Assembly (NCBI RefSeq): GCF_002797855.1
Contig: NZ_PGFB01000006.1
Coordinates: 62,001 to 126,000 of the forward strand
Length of the DNA stretch: 64,000 nt
Direction of reading: 5' to 3'
Source of the DNA: Compostimonas suwonensis
GTDB taxonomy: Bacteria > Actinomycetota > Actinomycetes > Actinomycetales > Microbacteriaceae
Below the pieces are notes generated by a model. That model was not told the DNA's origin. It saw only the letters and a program-made list of their open reading frames with translations, and made no database searches. The position numbers and the translations under genes are program-made. Shown piece by piece: positions 40,093-49,556 of this stretch (the stretch's first letter is position 1; each line of letters begins with the position of its first letter).

Positions 40093-41316
40093 GTGGTGCG
40101 ACGGCGATCGGCTCGTGAGCGTGCGTACTGGAGGGTCCCCCGCGCGGTCGGGGTGGCGCTGGCGGCCCTGGCCGGGATCGTGGGGGTGCTCGCCCTCGTG
40201 GTCGCGGCCGCGGCATCCGTCTCGGTGTACTTCGCCCGCGCCGTGGTGACCCCGCCGCGGCGACGCTCGGAGGACACCCGGGTGCTGGGCATCGACGCGG
40301 GCGCCCACGAGATCGTGCTCACGGCGTCGGCCGACGCGCGCGTGCCCGGCGTGTACAGCTACTGGTTCGCGCAGGGCAGGGGGCACGCTCGGGTGGGGGA
40401 CATCCTCTCGTCGCAGTCGAACAGGGTCACCCGCGAGCTGCTGGGAGTCGACTCCGGCGAGCTCGCCGTGGGTGTGCAGGGGCGGTTCAGCGGCTGGGTC
40501 TACCTGAACCCGCGCGACCTCGGGCTTCCCGTCGACGACGTCGAGATCGAGACGCCTCTCGGCCCGGCGCCCGCCTGGCTCGTGCCCTCCGCCGAGGGGG
40601 GAGACCACTGGGTCGTCATCGTGCACGGTCGGGCGGTGACGCGCGCGGAGGGCATCCGGGCCGTGCCCGTGTTCCGGGAGAAGGGCTACACGAGCCTGCT
40701 CGTGTCGTACCGCAACGACGGCGACGCGCCCTCGAGCGGCGACCGCCGCTACGGCCTGGGCGACACCGAGTGGCAGGACGTCGAGGCCGCCGTCGACTTC
40801 GCGGTCGCCCACGGCGCCCGGCACGTGATCCTCATGGGCTGGTCGATGGGCGGCGCGATCGTGCTGCAGACCGTCACGCGCTCGTCGCGGATGGGTGTCG
40901 TCGAGGGGCTCGTCCTGGAGTCGCCCGTGATCGACTGGGTGAGCACCCTCGACTTCCAGGGAACCGGCTACCGTCTGCCCTGGCTCGTGAAGGAGAGCAC
41001 CCTCGAGCTGCTCTCGCACCGGCACGGCGGCCTCGCCACGGGTCTCGCGGCGCCGATCGACCTCAAGCGCCTCGACTTCGTGAGCCGCGCGGGGGAGCTC
41101 ACGCTGCCCGTCCTCCTGATGCACAGCGACGACGACGGCTACGTGCCCTCCGACGCCTCGAGGGCGCTCGCGGCCGAACGCCCCGACATCGTGACCTTCG
41201 ACCCGTGGTCGGTCGCCCGGCACACCAAGCTCTGGAACTACGACCGCGAGCACTGGAACGGGTCGATCGCCTCGTGGCTCGAGCGGTTCGCGCAGGGCGA
41301 GCCCGAACGGGGATAG
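40093..41316 (+). CDS. Membrane-anchored alpha/beta hydrolase
   Basis: A 407-residue protein from GTG 40093 (GGGGGA upstream). A basic N-terminus and one membrane helix (about residues 18-42, VGVALAALAGIVGVLALVVA) precede an alpha/beta-hydrolase domain facing outward. The nucleophile elbow is GWSMGGAI; the acid lies in MHSDDDGYV and the histidine in VARHTKLWNYD. VIVHGRAVTRAEGIRAVPV supplies the oxyanion region. The substrate is unknown; relatives resemble the BAAT/DUF1100-like serine hydrolases of actinobacteria. A longer in-frame start would include the tandem repeat and is rejected. Confidence 0.85.
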   Translation: MVRRRSARERAYWRVPRAVGVALAALAGIVGVLALVVAAAASVSVYFARAVVTPPRRRSEDTRVLGIDAGAHEIVLTASADARVPGVYSYWFAQGRGHARVGDILSSQSNRVTRELLGVDSGELAVGVQGRFSGWVYLNPRDLGLPVDDVEIETPLGPAPAWLVPSAEGGDHWVVIVHGRAVTRAEGIRAVPVFREKGYTSLLVSYRNDGDAPSSGDRRYGLGDTEWQDVEAAVDFAVAHGARHVILMGWSMGGAIVLQTVTRSSRMGVVEGLVLESPVIDWVSTLDFQGTGYRLPWLVKESTLELLSHRHGGLATGLAAPIDLKRLDFVSRAGELTLPVLLMHSDDDGYVPSDASRALAAERPDIVTFDPWSVARHTKLWNYDREHWNGSIASWLERFAQGEPERG

Positions 41317-41320
41317 CCCG

Positions 41321-41755
41321 CTACATCCGTTCGCGCACCTGGCGCTTGGCGCGGCCGAGCAGCGCCGTCATGCCGCGGATGCGCAGCGGCGAGACGGCCT
41401 CCATGAGCCCGATCGTCTGCGGGAAGTCGTCGGGCACAGCGAGCACCTCCTCGGCGGTGAGACCGGCGAGGCCCTGCACGAGGATCGAGGCGAAGCCGCG
41501 CGTCGTCGGCGACTCGCGCGGGGCGGTCGCGTAGAGGTGCACAACACGGTCGTCGTCGACCTCGACGAAGATGAAGACGGGCGACTGGCACTCGACGACC
41601 CGCTCGAAGAGGTCGGGGTGGTCGCGGTAGCGCTCCGGCAGCTCGGGCAGCTCGTTCGAGAACTCGAGGAGCAGCTGGAGGCGGTCGGGCAGCTCGAGGG
41701 CGAGGAAGTCGTCCCTGATCTCCGCCAAGGCTGGTGCAAGGGTCGTGTCGCTCAT
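41321..41755 (-). CDS. sufE: SufE-family sulfur acceptor
   Basis: A 144-residue cysteine-desulfurase partner that receives persulfide sulfur for Fe-S cluster assembly. The acceptor cysteine is in RVVECQSPVFIFVEV, and the rest matches SufE (LLEFSNELPELPERY; RGFASILVQGLAGLTAEEVL). It is near a thiosulfate sulfurtransferase on the same strand (172 bp upstream), a frequent actinobacterial pairing, so a sulfur-relay function is likely. It is convergent with the hydrolase, with only 4 bp between stops. Confidence 0.93.
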   Translation of the reverse strand: MSDTTLAPALAEIRDDFLALELPDRLQLLLEFSNELPELPERYRDHPDLFERVVECQSPVFIFVEVDDDRVVHLYATAPRESPTTRGFASILVQGLAGLTAEEVLAVPDDFPQTIGLMEAVSPLRIRGMTALLGRAKRQVRERM

Positions 41756-41851
41756 CTCATCGATTATCCCACCTCCGGCCGCGACGGGGCAGGTCTGAGC
41801 AGACGCGGTCTGAGCAGACAGTGAGCAGACGCTGAGACGACACTGAGACGA

Positions 41852-41895
41852 CGGATGCCGGCCCCCGCCCTCGAGGGGCGTGCGACCGGCATCCG
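41852..41895 (-). terminator. Hairpin behind the sulfurtransferase gene
   Basis: Arms CGGATGCCGG and CCGGCATCCG are separated by 24 bp containing a smaller inner hairpin. It lies just past the sulfurtransferase stop. The 172-bp gap to sufE also contains short direct repeats (TGAGCAGAC and TGAGACGAC), and no gene. Confidence 0.6.
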
Positions 41896-41927
41896 CTGAT
41901 CTGCTCTGAACTGGTCTGAGGCTCGGG

Positions 41928-42827
41928 CTAGCGGGCCGGCACCTCGCCGGGCTCGGAGCCCTTCACGATGGGAACGCGCACGGCGCTGCCCCACTCGGTC
42001 CACGAGCCGTCGTAGTTGCGCACGCCCTCGAAGCCGAGCAGGTGGGTGAGCACGAACCAGGTGTGGCTCGACCGCTCGCCGATGCGGCACAGCACCACGA
42101 CGTCGTCGCCGTCGGCGAGGCCGGCGCCGTCGCGGTAGATCGCGTTGAGCTCGTCGAGGCCGCGGAAGGTGCCGTCCTCGGCCGCGGCCTTCGCCCACGG
42201 CACGTTCTGCGAGCTCGGGATGTGCCCGGCGCGCAGGGTGCCCTCTTCGGGATAGGCGGGCGCGGTCGTGCGCTCGCCGCTGTACTCCTCGGGGGAGCGC
42301 ACGTCGATGAGCGGCTTGCCCAGGTGGGCGAGCACGTCGTCTTTGAAGGCGCGGATGGCGGTGTCGTCGCGCTCGACGACCGGGTACTCCACGGCGGCCG
42401 GGGTCGAGGCCTCCGTCGTGATCGCGCGGCCGTCGGCGATCCACTTGTCGCGCCCGCCGTCGAGCAGCCGCACGTCGTCGTGGCCGAAGAGGGTGAAGAC
42501 CCAGAGCGCGTAAGCCGCCCACCAGTTGTTCTTGTCGCCGTAGATCACCACGGTCGTGTCGCGGGCGATGCCCTTCGAGCCGAGCAGGGCGGCGAAGCGC
42601 GCGCCGTCGATGTAGTCGCGCTCGACGGGGTCGTTGAGGTCGGTGTGCCAGTCGATCTTGACGGCGCCGGGAATGTGCCCGGTCTCGTAGAGCAGCACGT
42701 CTTCGTCGGACTCGACGACGACCAGTCCCGGTTCGCCGAGGTGTTTCTCGAGCCACTCCGCGGTGACCAGCCGCTCGGGGTGAGCGTATTCGGCGAACTT
42801 GGCGGCTGAGTCGTTGTCGACGGCCAT
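41928..42827 (-). CDS. sseA: Thiosulfate/3-mercaptopyruvate sulfurtransferase
   Basis: A 299-residue protein of two rhodanese domains. The inactive N-terminal domain has [20 protein letters not shown]. The active C-terminal domain carries the catalytic cysteine in [18 protein letters not shown]. This motif, with ERSSHTW after the cysteine, is that of mycobacterial CysA-type enzymes. It transfers sulfur from thiosulfate or mercaptopyruvate to cyanide or thiols. ATG 42827 follows GAGGAGG (GAGGAGGTATCC). It is divergent from zapE. Confidence 0.93.
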   Translation of the reverse strand: MAVDNDSAAKFAEYAHPERLVTAEWLEKHLGEPGLVVVESDEDVLLYETGHIPGAVKIDWHTDLNDPVERDYIDGARFAALLGSKGIARDTTVVIYGDKNNWWAAYALWVFTLFGHDDVRLLDGGRDKWIADGRAITTEASTPAAVEYPVVERDDTAIRAFKDDVLAHLGKPLIDVRSPEEYSGERTTAPAYPEEGTLRAGHIPSSQNVPWAKAAAEDGTFRGLDELNAIYRDGAGLADGDDVVVLCRIGERSSHTWFVLTHLLGFEGVRNYDGSWTEWGSAVRVPIVKGSEPGEVPAR

Positions 42828-42973
42828 GGATACCTCCTCGTGCGCCCTCTCGGGCGTGAAACATGGGACCTGCGGCGGATTAGGCTTGTATCCTCATCCA
42901 CCCTCGAATCTACGCGGCATGCGCACGCGCACGCACGCGATTCGTAAGACAGAGACACACAAGGCAGCCAGGA

Positions 42974-44011
42974 ATGACGTCAGAGCAGTCCGGAACGATC
43001 CTCAGCCTCTCGAGCGTGACGCCGACCATCACCGGTGCGGAGATCGCGGCCGAGCTGCAGCCGCCCCGGCAGTTCGAGACCGCGAGCTTCGAGTCGTACC
43101 GCCCGGATGCCGCGTACCCCACGCAGGCCGGAGCCGTCGAGTCCCTGCGGGCCTTCGCGGGCGCCTGGGGTGTCGCAGGCGCGGCCCGGCAGCCCTTCTT
43201 CTCGCGCAGGAAGAAGGCCGTGGCGAAGCCGGGCGTCTACCTCGACGGCGGGTTCGGCGTCGGCAAGACCCACCTCCTCGCCGCCCTGTGGCACGTCGCA
43301 CCCGGCCGCAAGTACTTCGGCACCTTCATCGAGTACACGGCGCTCGTCGGCGCGCTCGGCTACGCGGCCGCCGTCGAGTCGCTCAAGGGCGCGACCCTGA
43401 TCTGCATCGACGAGTTCGAGCTCGACGACCCGGGCGACACCATGATGATGACCCGGTTGCTGTCGGAGCTCGTCGCCTCGGGCACCCGCATCGCCGCGAC
43501 ATCCAACACCCCTCCGAACTCTCTCGGCGAGGGGCGGTTCGCGGCGGCCGACTTCCTGCGCGAGATCCAGGCGCTCTCCGCCCACTTCGAGACGATCCGC
43601 ATCGACGGGGTCGACTACCGGCAGCGGGATTCGAGCGGGCACGCCCTCTCGACGGATGCCGCGGGGCTCGACTCCGAGGTGGCCCGGCTGGTCGCGGCCG
43701 GCCGAGCCGTCACGGTCGACGCCTTCGGCAGCCTGATCGCGCACCTCGCGAGCGTGCACCCTTCGCGCTACATCAAGATGATCCGCGGTGTCGACGCGAT
43801 CGCCCTCTCGGACGTCTACGAGCTGACGAGCCAGACCGATGCCCTGCGCTTCGTCGCGTTCATCGACCGTGTCTACGACGCGCAGATCCCGGTTCTCGCC
43901 TCGGGCCTCCCGCTCGACGAGGTCTTCGCCGCCGACATGCTCGGCGGGGGTTACCGCAAGAAGTACCTCAGGGCGCGGTCGCGTCTCATCGCCCTCACCG
44001 CCGAGCAGTAG
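42974..44011 (+). CDS. zapE: Cell division protein ZapE (AFG1-like ATPase)
   Basis: A 345-residue AAA-type ATPase of the LACE1/AFG1 family. Walker A is GGFGVGKTHLLAALWH, Walker B is TLICIDEFELDDPGD, and an arginine finger lies in HPSRYIKMIRGV. Bacterial ZapE destabilises FtsZ polymers at the septum; the mitochondrial homologue degrades proteins. ATG 42974 has CCAGGA upstream. It is divergent from the sulfurtransferase gene (146 bp). It is followed by 247 bp of regulatory DNA for amt. Confidence 0.92.
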   Translation: MTSEQSGTILSLSSVTPTITGAEIAAELQPPRQFETASFESYRPDAAYPTQAGAVESLRAFAGAWGVAGAARQPFFSRRKKAVAKPGVYLDGGFGVGKTHLLAALWHVAPGRKYFGTFIEYTALVGALGYAAAVESLKGATLICIDEFELDDPGDTMMMTRLLSELVASGTRIAATSNTPPNSLGEGRFAAADFLREIQALSAHFETIRIDGVDYRQRDSSGHALSTDAAGLDSEVARLVAAGRAVTVDAFGSLIAHLASVHPSRYIKMIRGVDAIALSDVYELTSQTDALRFVAFIDRVYDAQIPVLASGLPLDEVFAADMLGGGYRKKYLRARSRLIALTAEQ

Positions 44012-44114
44012 CGCATCGGACCTCGCGGGGCCAGGGTCTCCACGGCTTCTTCGACGTGTTGCGAAGCAAACCCGAAGCCGTGCGAAACACGGTATTTACA
44101 CTGGCGCTCTCTGC

Positions 44115-44152
44115 GTAACAGAACCGAAACACAGAACTTGAACTCCCGAAAC
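44115..44152 (+). promoter_or_regulatory. GlnR-type operator of amt (four boxes)
   Basis: GTAAC, GAAAC, CTTGA and GAAAC are each separated by exactly 6 bases. Three boxes match the GlnR consensus and the third is degenerate. Additional GAAAC (44084-44088) with TTTAC at 6-bp spacing, and GAAAC at 44163-44167, extend the array on both sides. The operator ends about 106 bp before the amt start. The layout is the same as at glnA. Confidence 0.8.
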
Positions 44153-44258
44153 CTCGCGCCACGAAACTGTTGGCGTACCCGGAGTTAGGCCCCGACCAGT
44201 GGTGGTCTTCGCACAGCGGTGCAATTCTGTGCTCGGTTCGAGAGAGGTAATTATCAAT

Positions 44259-45506
44259 ATGGACCCGACAATCGAAGACGTCGCCGGCAACGTGGACAGC
44301 CTCTGGCTCCTTGTGGCGGCGGCCCTCGTCCTCCTGATGACCCCCGGTGTGGCCTTCTTCTACGGCGGCATGGTCAAGGCCAAGAGCGTCGTCAGCATGA
44401 TGATGATGAGCTTCGGCGCCATGGCCCTCGTGGGTGTGCTCTGGGTGCTCTACGGCTACAGCATGGCCTTCGGAGACCCGGTCATCCCGGGCCTGCTCGG
44501 CGACCCGTTCCAGTACTTCGGCCTCACGCCCTTCCTGGGCATCACCGACGGCGGCGCGATGGACCCGGATCTGGGCGGACTCGCGTTCGCGGGCTTCCAG
44601 GCGACCTTCGCGATCATCACGGTGGCGCTCATCTCCGGTGCGATCGCCGACCGCGCCAAGTTCGGCGCCTGGCTCGTCTTCGCCGGCGTCTGGGTCACGG
44701 TCGTCTACTTCCCCGTCGCGTTCTGGGTCTTCAACCTGGCCGAGGGCTGGGCTCCCGTCTGGGGCGTCAACGACTTCGCCGGTGGCACCGCGGTGCACAT
44801 CAACGCGGGTGCCGCGGGTCTCGCCCTCGCACTCGTGCTCGGCAAGCGCGTCGGATTCCAGAAGGGCATCCAGAAGCCGCACAACGTGCCGCTCACGCTC
44901 CTCGGCGCCTCGCTCCTGTGGTTCGGCTGGTTCGGCTTCAACGCCGGCTCCGAGGCCGCGGTCGACGGTGTCGCGGCAGTCGCCTGGATCAACACGCTCG
45001 CCGCTCCGGCCGCGGCCATCCTCGGCTGGCTCATCGTCGAGAAGCTTCGCGACGGCAAGCCCACCTCGATCGGTGCGGCCTCGGGTGCGGTCACGGGCCT
45101 CGTCGCGATCACCCCGGCCTGTAACATCCTGACCCCGGGCTGGGCGATCGTGCTCGGCGTGCTCGCCGGTGTCATCTGCGCCCTCGCGGTCGACCTGAAG
45201 TTCAAGCTCGGCTTCGACGACTCGCTCGACGTCGTGGGCATCCACCTCGTCGGCGGCCTCATCGGTACCCTCTACATCGGCATCTTCGGCGCCGGCATCG
45301 GCCTGCTCGACACCGGCTCGTTCGAGCAGCTCGGCAAGCAGGCGGCCGCCGCCTTCGGCGTGATGATCTACTCCTTCGTGCTCGCCTGGGTCATCGGCTT
45401 CATCATCCAGAAGACCATGGGCTTCCGGATCAAGAACGAGGACGAGGTCGCCGGAGTCGACACCGTCGTGCACGGCGAAGAGGGCTACGCGCTCGAGACC
45501 GTCTAG
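44259..45506 (+). CDS. amt: Ammonium transporter
   Basis: A 415-residue Amt/MEP channel for ammonium uptake, with 11 membrane helices expected (start VDSLWLLVAAALVLLMTPGVA). Conserved elements: AFFYGGMVKAKSVVSMMMMS, AGGTAVHINAGAAGLALALV with the pore His, and VVGIHLVGGLIGTL with the second pore His. ATG 44259 has AGAGAGG upstream and matches the family N-terminus (MDPTIEDVAGNVDS). No glnK or glnD follows: the next gene is a lipoprotein after a terminator. In many actinobacteria amtB-glnK-glnD is one operon, so this is a stand-alone copy. Nitrogen regulation is indicated by the four-box operator upstream. Confidence 0.97.
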   Translation: MDPTIEDVAGNVDSLWLLVAAALVLLMTPGVAFFYGGMVKAKSVVSMMMMSFGAMALVGVLWVLYGYSMAFGDPVIPGLLGDPFQYFGLTPFLGITDGGAMDPDLGGLAFAGFQATFAIITVALISGAIADRAKFGAWLVFAGVWVTVVYFPVAFWVFNLAEGWAPVWGVNDFAGGTAVHINAGAAGLALALVLGKRVGFQKGIQKPHNVPLTLLGASLLWFGWFGFNAGSEAAVDGVAAVAWINTLAAPAAAILGWLIVEKLRDGKPTSIGAASGAVTGLVAITPACNILTPGWAIVLGVLAGVICALAVDLKFKLGFDDSLDVVGIHLVGGLIGTLYIGIFGAGIGLLDTGSFEQLGKQAAAAFGVMIYSFVLAWVIGFIIQKTMGFRIKNEDEVAGVDTVVHGEEGYALETV

Positions 45507-45556
45507 CGACACCCGGCACGACCACACAGCACGACCAACACAGCGCAGCACAGGTG

Positions 45557-45585
45557 AGGCCCCGCCGATTCGGCGGGGCCTTTCC
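45557..45585 (+). terminator. Rho-independent-like terminator of amt
   Basis: Stem AGGCCCCGCCG with CGGCGGGGCCT, loop ATT, followed by TTCCC. It lies 50 bp past the amt stop. Shortly beyond (45652-45680), GCATCCGCC occurs three times in tandem. Confidence 0.8.
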
Positions 45586-45699
45586 CGTCGTCGGAGGTGG
45601 TGCGGGCGTGCAGCTGCACGGATCGGGGGTTGCATAGGCTGGGGAGTCGCGGCGCATCCGCCGCATCCGCCGCATCCGCACGCACCGATCGAGGAGTGC

Positions 45700-46764
45700 A
45701 TGGCCCCCTCTCCGCTCCGCCGCCTGAGCCCCGCCCTCCTCGCGGCGGCGCTGGCACTCCTCATCGGCACGGCGGGGTGCGCGTCCGCTCCGCCGACGGT
45801 CCCGAGCGAGACTCCGGCCGTCGTGCCCTCCGCGACGCCGACCGAGGCCCCCGTGCCTCCGCCTCCCTCGAGCGCTTTCCCCGGCCTGGGCTGCGAACTG
45901 CTCGCGAGTCCGGCGGTGGTCGCGGGTCTGCTCGGCGACGAGGCGTCCCTGCGCCCGGCGGAGGGCGCGGACGTCGCGATCGCGCAGGAGGGCGGCCTCG
46001 CCTGCACCTGGAGCGTCTCCGGGCCGCTTCACGCCACCGATCTGCTCCTCGAGGCGGCGGAGAGCCCGGCTCTGCAGCTCCGGGTGCTCCCGCACGGCTC
46101 CGAGTTCTGGGACGCGTTCAACAGCGGGACGGGCCACCTCGACTGGCCCGACGACATCGGGGACACGTACGGAGCCGAGTGCGCCTCCGAGGCGGGGCGA
46201 TGCTCGCTGAGCGTGCTCGACGGAGAGATGTTCGTCGAGGTCGCGACGGTCGGGCTCGAGGCAGGCGACGGCGAGCTGGAGCGCCTGCGCGGCTTCGCCG
46301 CCTCCGTGCTCGACGTCGCACATGCCCATCTCGTGCCGGGCGAGGAGCCGTCGCGCCCGATAGCGCCGCCCATGGCGCAGCGCTGCTGGAACGCGCTGTC
46401 CTCCGAGGGGACGAGCGATCCGCTGACGCGCCCGTACGGGCTGAGCGGCAACACGGCGGCGCTCACCGCCTGGGAGCTGACCCGCGCGACGGTGTGCACG
46501 CGGGGGGAGCTCGTGTTCGCGATCGTTCCCGGCGCGGCCTGGGTGTTCGGGCCGGAGGCGTCCGTCCGCCCGGCCGGTGCCGGCATCCCGGCCGCGGGAG
46601 GGCGCCCGGAGTCGTTCGCGAGCACACCCGACGAGCTCGGCAGGCAGCTGCTGGAGTTCCGCGTCGGCGACGACTGGGTGGGCATCTGGTCGCGGACGAG
46701 CACCTCGGCGGCCGTGAGGGACGAGCTGGCCGCGACGCTCGTGCGGGCGGCCTCGGAGTCGTGA
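45700..46764 (+). CDS. Secreted lipoprotein of unknown function
   Basis: A 354-residue lipoprotein: basic n-region (MAPSPLRRLSP), hydrophobic h-region (ALLAAALALLIG) and lipobox TAGC at C27. A Pro/Thr/Ser spacer to about residue 60 precedes two similar globular parts (about 60-210 and 215-354) with conserved cysteines. No enzymatic motif is recognised. ATG 45700 has GAGGAG upstream. It may share a promoter region with the following PemK-like gene, but that gene seems to have its own. Confidence 0.75.
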   Translation: MAPSPLRRLSPALLAAALALLIGTAGCASAPPTVPSETPAVVPSATPTEAPVPPPPSSAFPGLGCELLASPAVVAGLLGDEASLRPAEGADVAIAQEGGLACTWSVSGPLHATDLLLEAAESPALQLRVLPHGSEFWDAFNSGTGHLDWPDDIGDTYGAECASEAGRCSLSVLDGEMFVEVATVGLEAGDGELERLRGFAASVLDVAHAHLVPGEEPSRPIAPPMAQRCWNALSSEGTSDPLTRPYGLSGNTAALTAWELTRATVCTRGELVFAIVPGAAWVFGPEASVRPAGAGIPAAGGRPESFASTPDELGRQLLEFRVGDDWVGIWSRTSTSAAVRDELAATLVRAASES

Positions 46765-46787
46765 CGGCATCCGCTATCGTGCCTTCT

Positions 46788-47345
46788 GTGTCTCTGACGT
46801 CTCGGATCGCCCGCTCTGTCGCCTCGCTGTTCCGCTCCCCGCGTCGCGGAGGCGCGACGACGGCGCCGCCCCGCCCTTCGGCCGGCACACGTTCGCCGGG
46901 CCCGCTCGTCGCCGGGAGCTCGCCCGGGCAGTCGGGCCCCTCGGCGACGATCGAGGTCGATCCGGCGAGGATCGGGAGGGTGCGGATGAGCTACGCACCC
47001 GTGACCGACGGCGATCCGGACCCCGGCGAGATCGTCTGGACCTGGGTGCCCTACGAGGAGCGCGACGGCCGGGGCAAGGACCGGCCCGTGCTCGTCGTCG
47101 CCACGGAGCGCGCGGGCACCCTGCTCGCGGTCGCCCTCACGAGCAAGCCGCACTCGGGCGACGGCGACTTCGTGCCCATCGGAGCGGGAGGCTGGGACTC
47201 CCAGGGACGGCCCAGCTGGGTCAACCTCGACCGGGTCTTCCGGGTGCACCCGGCCGGCATGCGCCGCGAGGCGGCGCTGCTCGCGCGCAAGCCCTACGAG
47301 GGCGTGGAGGTGCGGCTGCGGGCGCGCTACGGCTGGTCGGTCTGA
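46788..47345 (+). CDS. PemK/MazF-like protein with N-terminal extension
   Basis: A 185-residue protein. Residues 1-75 are a basic, Pro/Gly/Ser-rich extension with no recognisable domain. From about residue 83 the sequence matches the PemK/MazF beta-barrel: PGEIVWTWVPYEERDGRGKD, RPVLVVATER, LLAVALTSKPHSG (the active-site Arg and Ser/Thr regions) and SWVNLDRVFRV. MazF enzymes are mRNA endonucleases. Length is 70 residues above a typical MazF. No antitoxin gene lies next to it. GTG 46788 stands 7 bp after a TATCGT -10, so it is probably leaderless. It may be a domesticated homologue rather than a toxin; this form is found alone in many actinobacteria. Confidence 0.75.
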   Translation: MSLTSRIARSVASLFRSPRRGGATTAPPRPSAGTRSPGPLVAGSSPGQSGPSATIEVDPARIGRVRMSYAPVTDGDPDPGEIVWTWVPYEERDGRGKDRPVLVVATERAGTLLAVALTSKPHSGDGDFVPIGAGGWDSQGRPSWVNLDRVFRVHPAGMRREAALLARKPYEGVEVRLRARYGWSV

Positions 47346-47351
47346 GCAGAT

Positions 47352-47513
47352 TCAGCGCTTGACGGTCGCCTGCGCGGTTTCACGGAGCCTGGCGGCGTGA
47401 TCGACGAGTGTCCGGGTATGGGCTTCGCGAACCGCGGCAGTCCCGTATTGGTATCCATTGGTATCCGGACTTACACGCGTGTAGACGGATTCCCAGTTGA
47501 GATCAAAGGTCAG
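47352..47513 (-). pseudogene. Possible gene remnant behind leuD
   Basis: In the frame after the leuD stop, the minus strand reads WESVYTRVSPDTNGYQYG followed by TAAVREAHTRTLVDHAARLR and a stop at 47352. The composition is protein-like and differs from shadow frames, but no ATG, GTG or TTG is available, only a CTG overlapping the leuD stop. It may be the degraded end of a lost gene, or an overlapping ORF using CTG. I do not recognise it. Confidence 0.3.
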
Positions 47514-48115
47514 GGCACCACCGGCTTGAGGGTGGGGCGACGGGACTCGAATGCGGCGATCTCGGCCTCGTTCTGCAGCGTCACGGCGACCTCGTCGAGT
47601 CCGTTGAGAAGGCGGTAGCGTGTGTGGTCCGGGATGTCGAAGCTCACGACGGGCGCCTCGTCGCACTCGCCGACACGGATCGACCTGCTCTCCAGATCCA
47701 CGCGGAACCGGATGCCGGGCTCCGCCTCCGCCGCGCTCATCAGGAGCTCGACGTCGTCGTCGGCGACGAGCGCCGCGACGAGCCCCGCCTTGCCCGAGTT
47801 CGAGCGGAAGATGTCCCCGAACTTCGACGAGATGACGACCCGGAAACCGTAGTTCTGCAGGGCCCACACCGCCTGCTCCCGTGAGGAGCCGATGCCGAAG
47901 TCCGATCCGGCGACGAGCACGGAGCCCGCCCGGTACGGCTCCTGGTTGAGCACGAACGACGGATCCTCGCGCCAGGACGCGAAGAGCGCGTCCTCGTAGC
48001 CGTCGCGGGTGATCCGCTTGAGGAACTTCGCGGAGATCACCTGGTCGGTGTCGACGTTCGAGCGGCGCAGCGGCACGGCGATCCCCGTGTGCGAGACGAA
48101 GGGTTCCACGGTCAT
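47510..48115 (-). CDS. leuD: LeuD-type isomerase/hydro-lyase small subunit
   Basis: A 201-residue aconitase-superfamily swivelling subunit. Motifs: [40 protein letters not shown] and [20 protein letters not shown]. In leucine synthesis LeuCD converts 2-isopropylmalate to 3-isopropylmalate. The usual GSSREHA sequence has Gln for His here. It overlaps leuC by ATGA. It is the last gene of the 11-gene operon, whose other genes are catabolic, so a related hydroxy-acid isomerase or dehydratase function is as likely as leucine synthesis. Confidence 0.88.
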   Translation of the reverse strand: MTVEPFVSHTGIAVPLRRSNVDTDQVISAKFLKRITRDGYEDALFASWREDPSFVLNQEPYRAGSVLVAGSDFGIGSSREQAVWALQNYGFRVVISSKFGDIFRSNSGKAGLVAALVADDDVELLMSAAEAEPGIRFRVDLESRSIRVGECDEAPVVSFDIPDHTRYRLLNGLDEVAVTLQNEAEIAAFESRRPTLKPVVP

Positions 48116-49539
48116 CGCCCCCGTCCTGCGCCGACGAGCGCGTCCTCGAGGTCGGCGGGCTCGGCGAGACGGCCGAGCACGCCGGTCGCCGCCGCGACCT
48201 GCGGAGAGACGAGGTGGGTGCGCGCGCCCTTGCCCTGACGGCCCTCGAAATTGCGATTCGACGTGGAGGCGCAACGCTGGCCGGGGGAGAGCGAGTCGGC
48301 GTTCATTCCGAGGCACATCGAGCACCCGGCCCCGCGCCACTCCGCGCCCGCATCCAGGAAGACCCGGTCGAGACCCTCGGCCTCGGCCTGGATCCGCACC
48401 TGGACGGAGCCCGGGACCACGAGCATCCTCGTCGTCGGGGCGATCCGCCGCCCGCGCAGCACCTCGGCCGCGGCGCGGAGGTCGTCGATCCGCGCGTTGG
48501 TGCACGAGCCGATGAACACGACGTCGATCCCGATCGACTTCATGGGCGTGCCCGGAGCGAGGTCCATGTAACCGAGCGCTCGCTCGGCCGCGCCCCGCTG
48601 CTCCTCGATGAGGTCGTCGGGGAACGGCACGCTGCCGTCGAGCGGCACGCCCTGGCCGGGATTCGTGCCCCAGGTCACGAACGGCCGCACGCGCGAGGCG
48701 TCGAGCACGACGGTCTTGTCGAAGACCGCGTCGTCGTCGCTCGCGAAGCCCATCCAGTAGTCGACGGCGCGCTCCCACTCCTCGCCGTCGGGTACCGCCG
48801 CGCGTCCGCGGAGATAGTCGAGCGTCGTCTGATCCGGCGCCATGAGGCCGGCCTTCGCGCCCCACTCGATCGACATGTTGCAGATCGTCATCCTCTGCTC
48901 CATCGTCATGGCCCGGACGGCCTCGCCGCGGTACTCCACGATGTAGCCCTGCCCGCCGCCGACCGTCTCCTGGCTGATGAGGGCGAGGATGACGTCTTTC
49001 GCGGTGACGCCGGGCGAGAGGGCCCCCGAGATCTCGACGGCCATGAGCTTCGGCCGCAGCTGAGGGATCGTCTGCGTGGCGAGCACGTGCTCGACCTCCG
49101 AGGTGCCGATGCCGAAGGCGAGCGCGCCGAAGGCGCCGTGCGTCGCGGTGTGGGAGTCGCCGCAGACGATGAGCGTTCCCGGCTGGGTGATGCCGAGCTC
49201 CGGGCCGATCACGTGGACGATGCCCTGGTGCTCGCTGCCGAGCGAGAAGAGCTCGATGCCGAACTCCGCGCAGTTGTCGCGCAGCGCCGCGACCTGGTCA
49301 CGGGCGAGCGGGTCGTCTCCGATGCGGTCGAGGTTCACCGTGGGGATCACGTGGTCCTCTGTCGCGAGGGTGAGATCCGGGCGCCGCACGCCGTGTTCCG
49401 ACATCCGCAGCCCGTCGAACGCCTGGGCGCTGCTCGCCTCGTGCACCAGGTGCAGGTCGGCGTAGAGCAGGTCGGGCTCGTCGTCCCCCTGGCGGACGAC
49501 GTGCTCGTTCCAGATCTTCTCCACCATCGTCGTGCCCAT
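48112..49539 (-). CDS. leuC: LeuC-type isomerase/hydro-lyase large subunit
   Basis: A 475-residue 4Fe-4S subunit. The family start [20 protein letters not shown] is present, with cluster cysteines in [15 protein letters not shown] and in GCSMCLGMN, and [19 protein letters not shown] near the end. The enzyme looks catalytically complete. ATG 49539 has GGAG upstream; ATG 49527 is an alternative. It is 17 bp behind the aldehyde dehydrogenase and overlaps leuD. No leuA or leuB for leucine biosynthesis is nearby; the LeuB-like gene of this operon has an altered cofactor loop. The substrate is therefore uncertain. Confidence 0.88.
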   Translation of the reverse strand: MGTTMVEKIWNEHVVRQGDDEPDLLYADLHLVHEASSAQAFDGLRMSEHGVRRPDLTLATEDHVIPTVNLDRIGDDPLARDQVAALRDNCAEFGIELFSLGSEHQGIVHVIGPELGITQPGTLIVCGDSHTATHGAFGALAFGIGTSEVEHVLATQTIPQLRPKLMAVEISGALSPGVTAKDVILALISQETVGGGQGYIVEYRGEAVRAMTMEQRMTICNMSIEWGAKAGLMAPDQTTLDYLRGRAAVPDGEEWERAVDYWMGFASDDDAVFDKTVVLDASRVRPFVTWGTNPGQGVPLDGSVPFPDDLIEEQRGAAERALGYMDLAPGTPMKSIGIDVVFIGSCTNARIDDLRAAAEVLRGRRIAPTTRMLVVPGSVQVRIQAEAEGLDRVFLDAGAEWRGAGCSMCLGMNADSLSPGQRCASTSNRNFEGRQGKGARTHLVSPQVAAATGVLGRLAEPADLEDALVGAGRGR

Positions 49540-49556
49540 GATCGCGCTCCGTCCGC

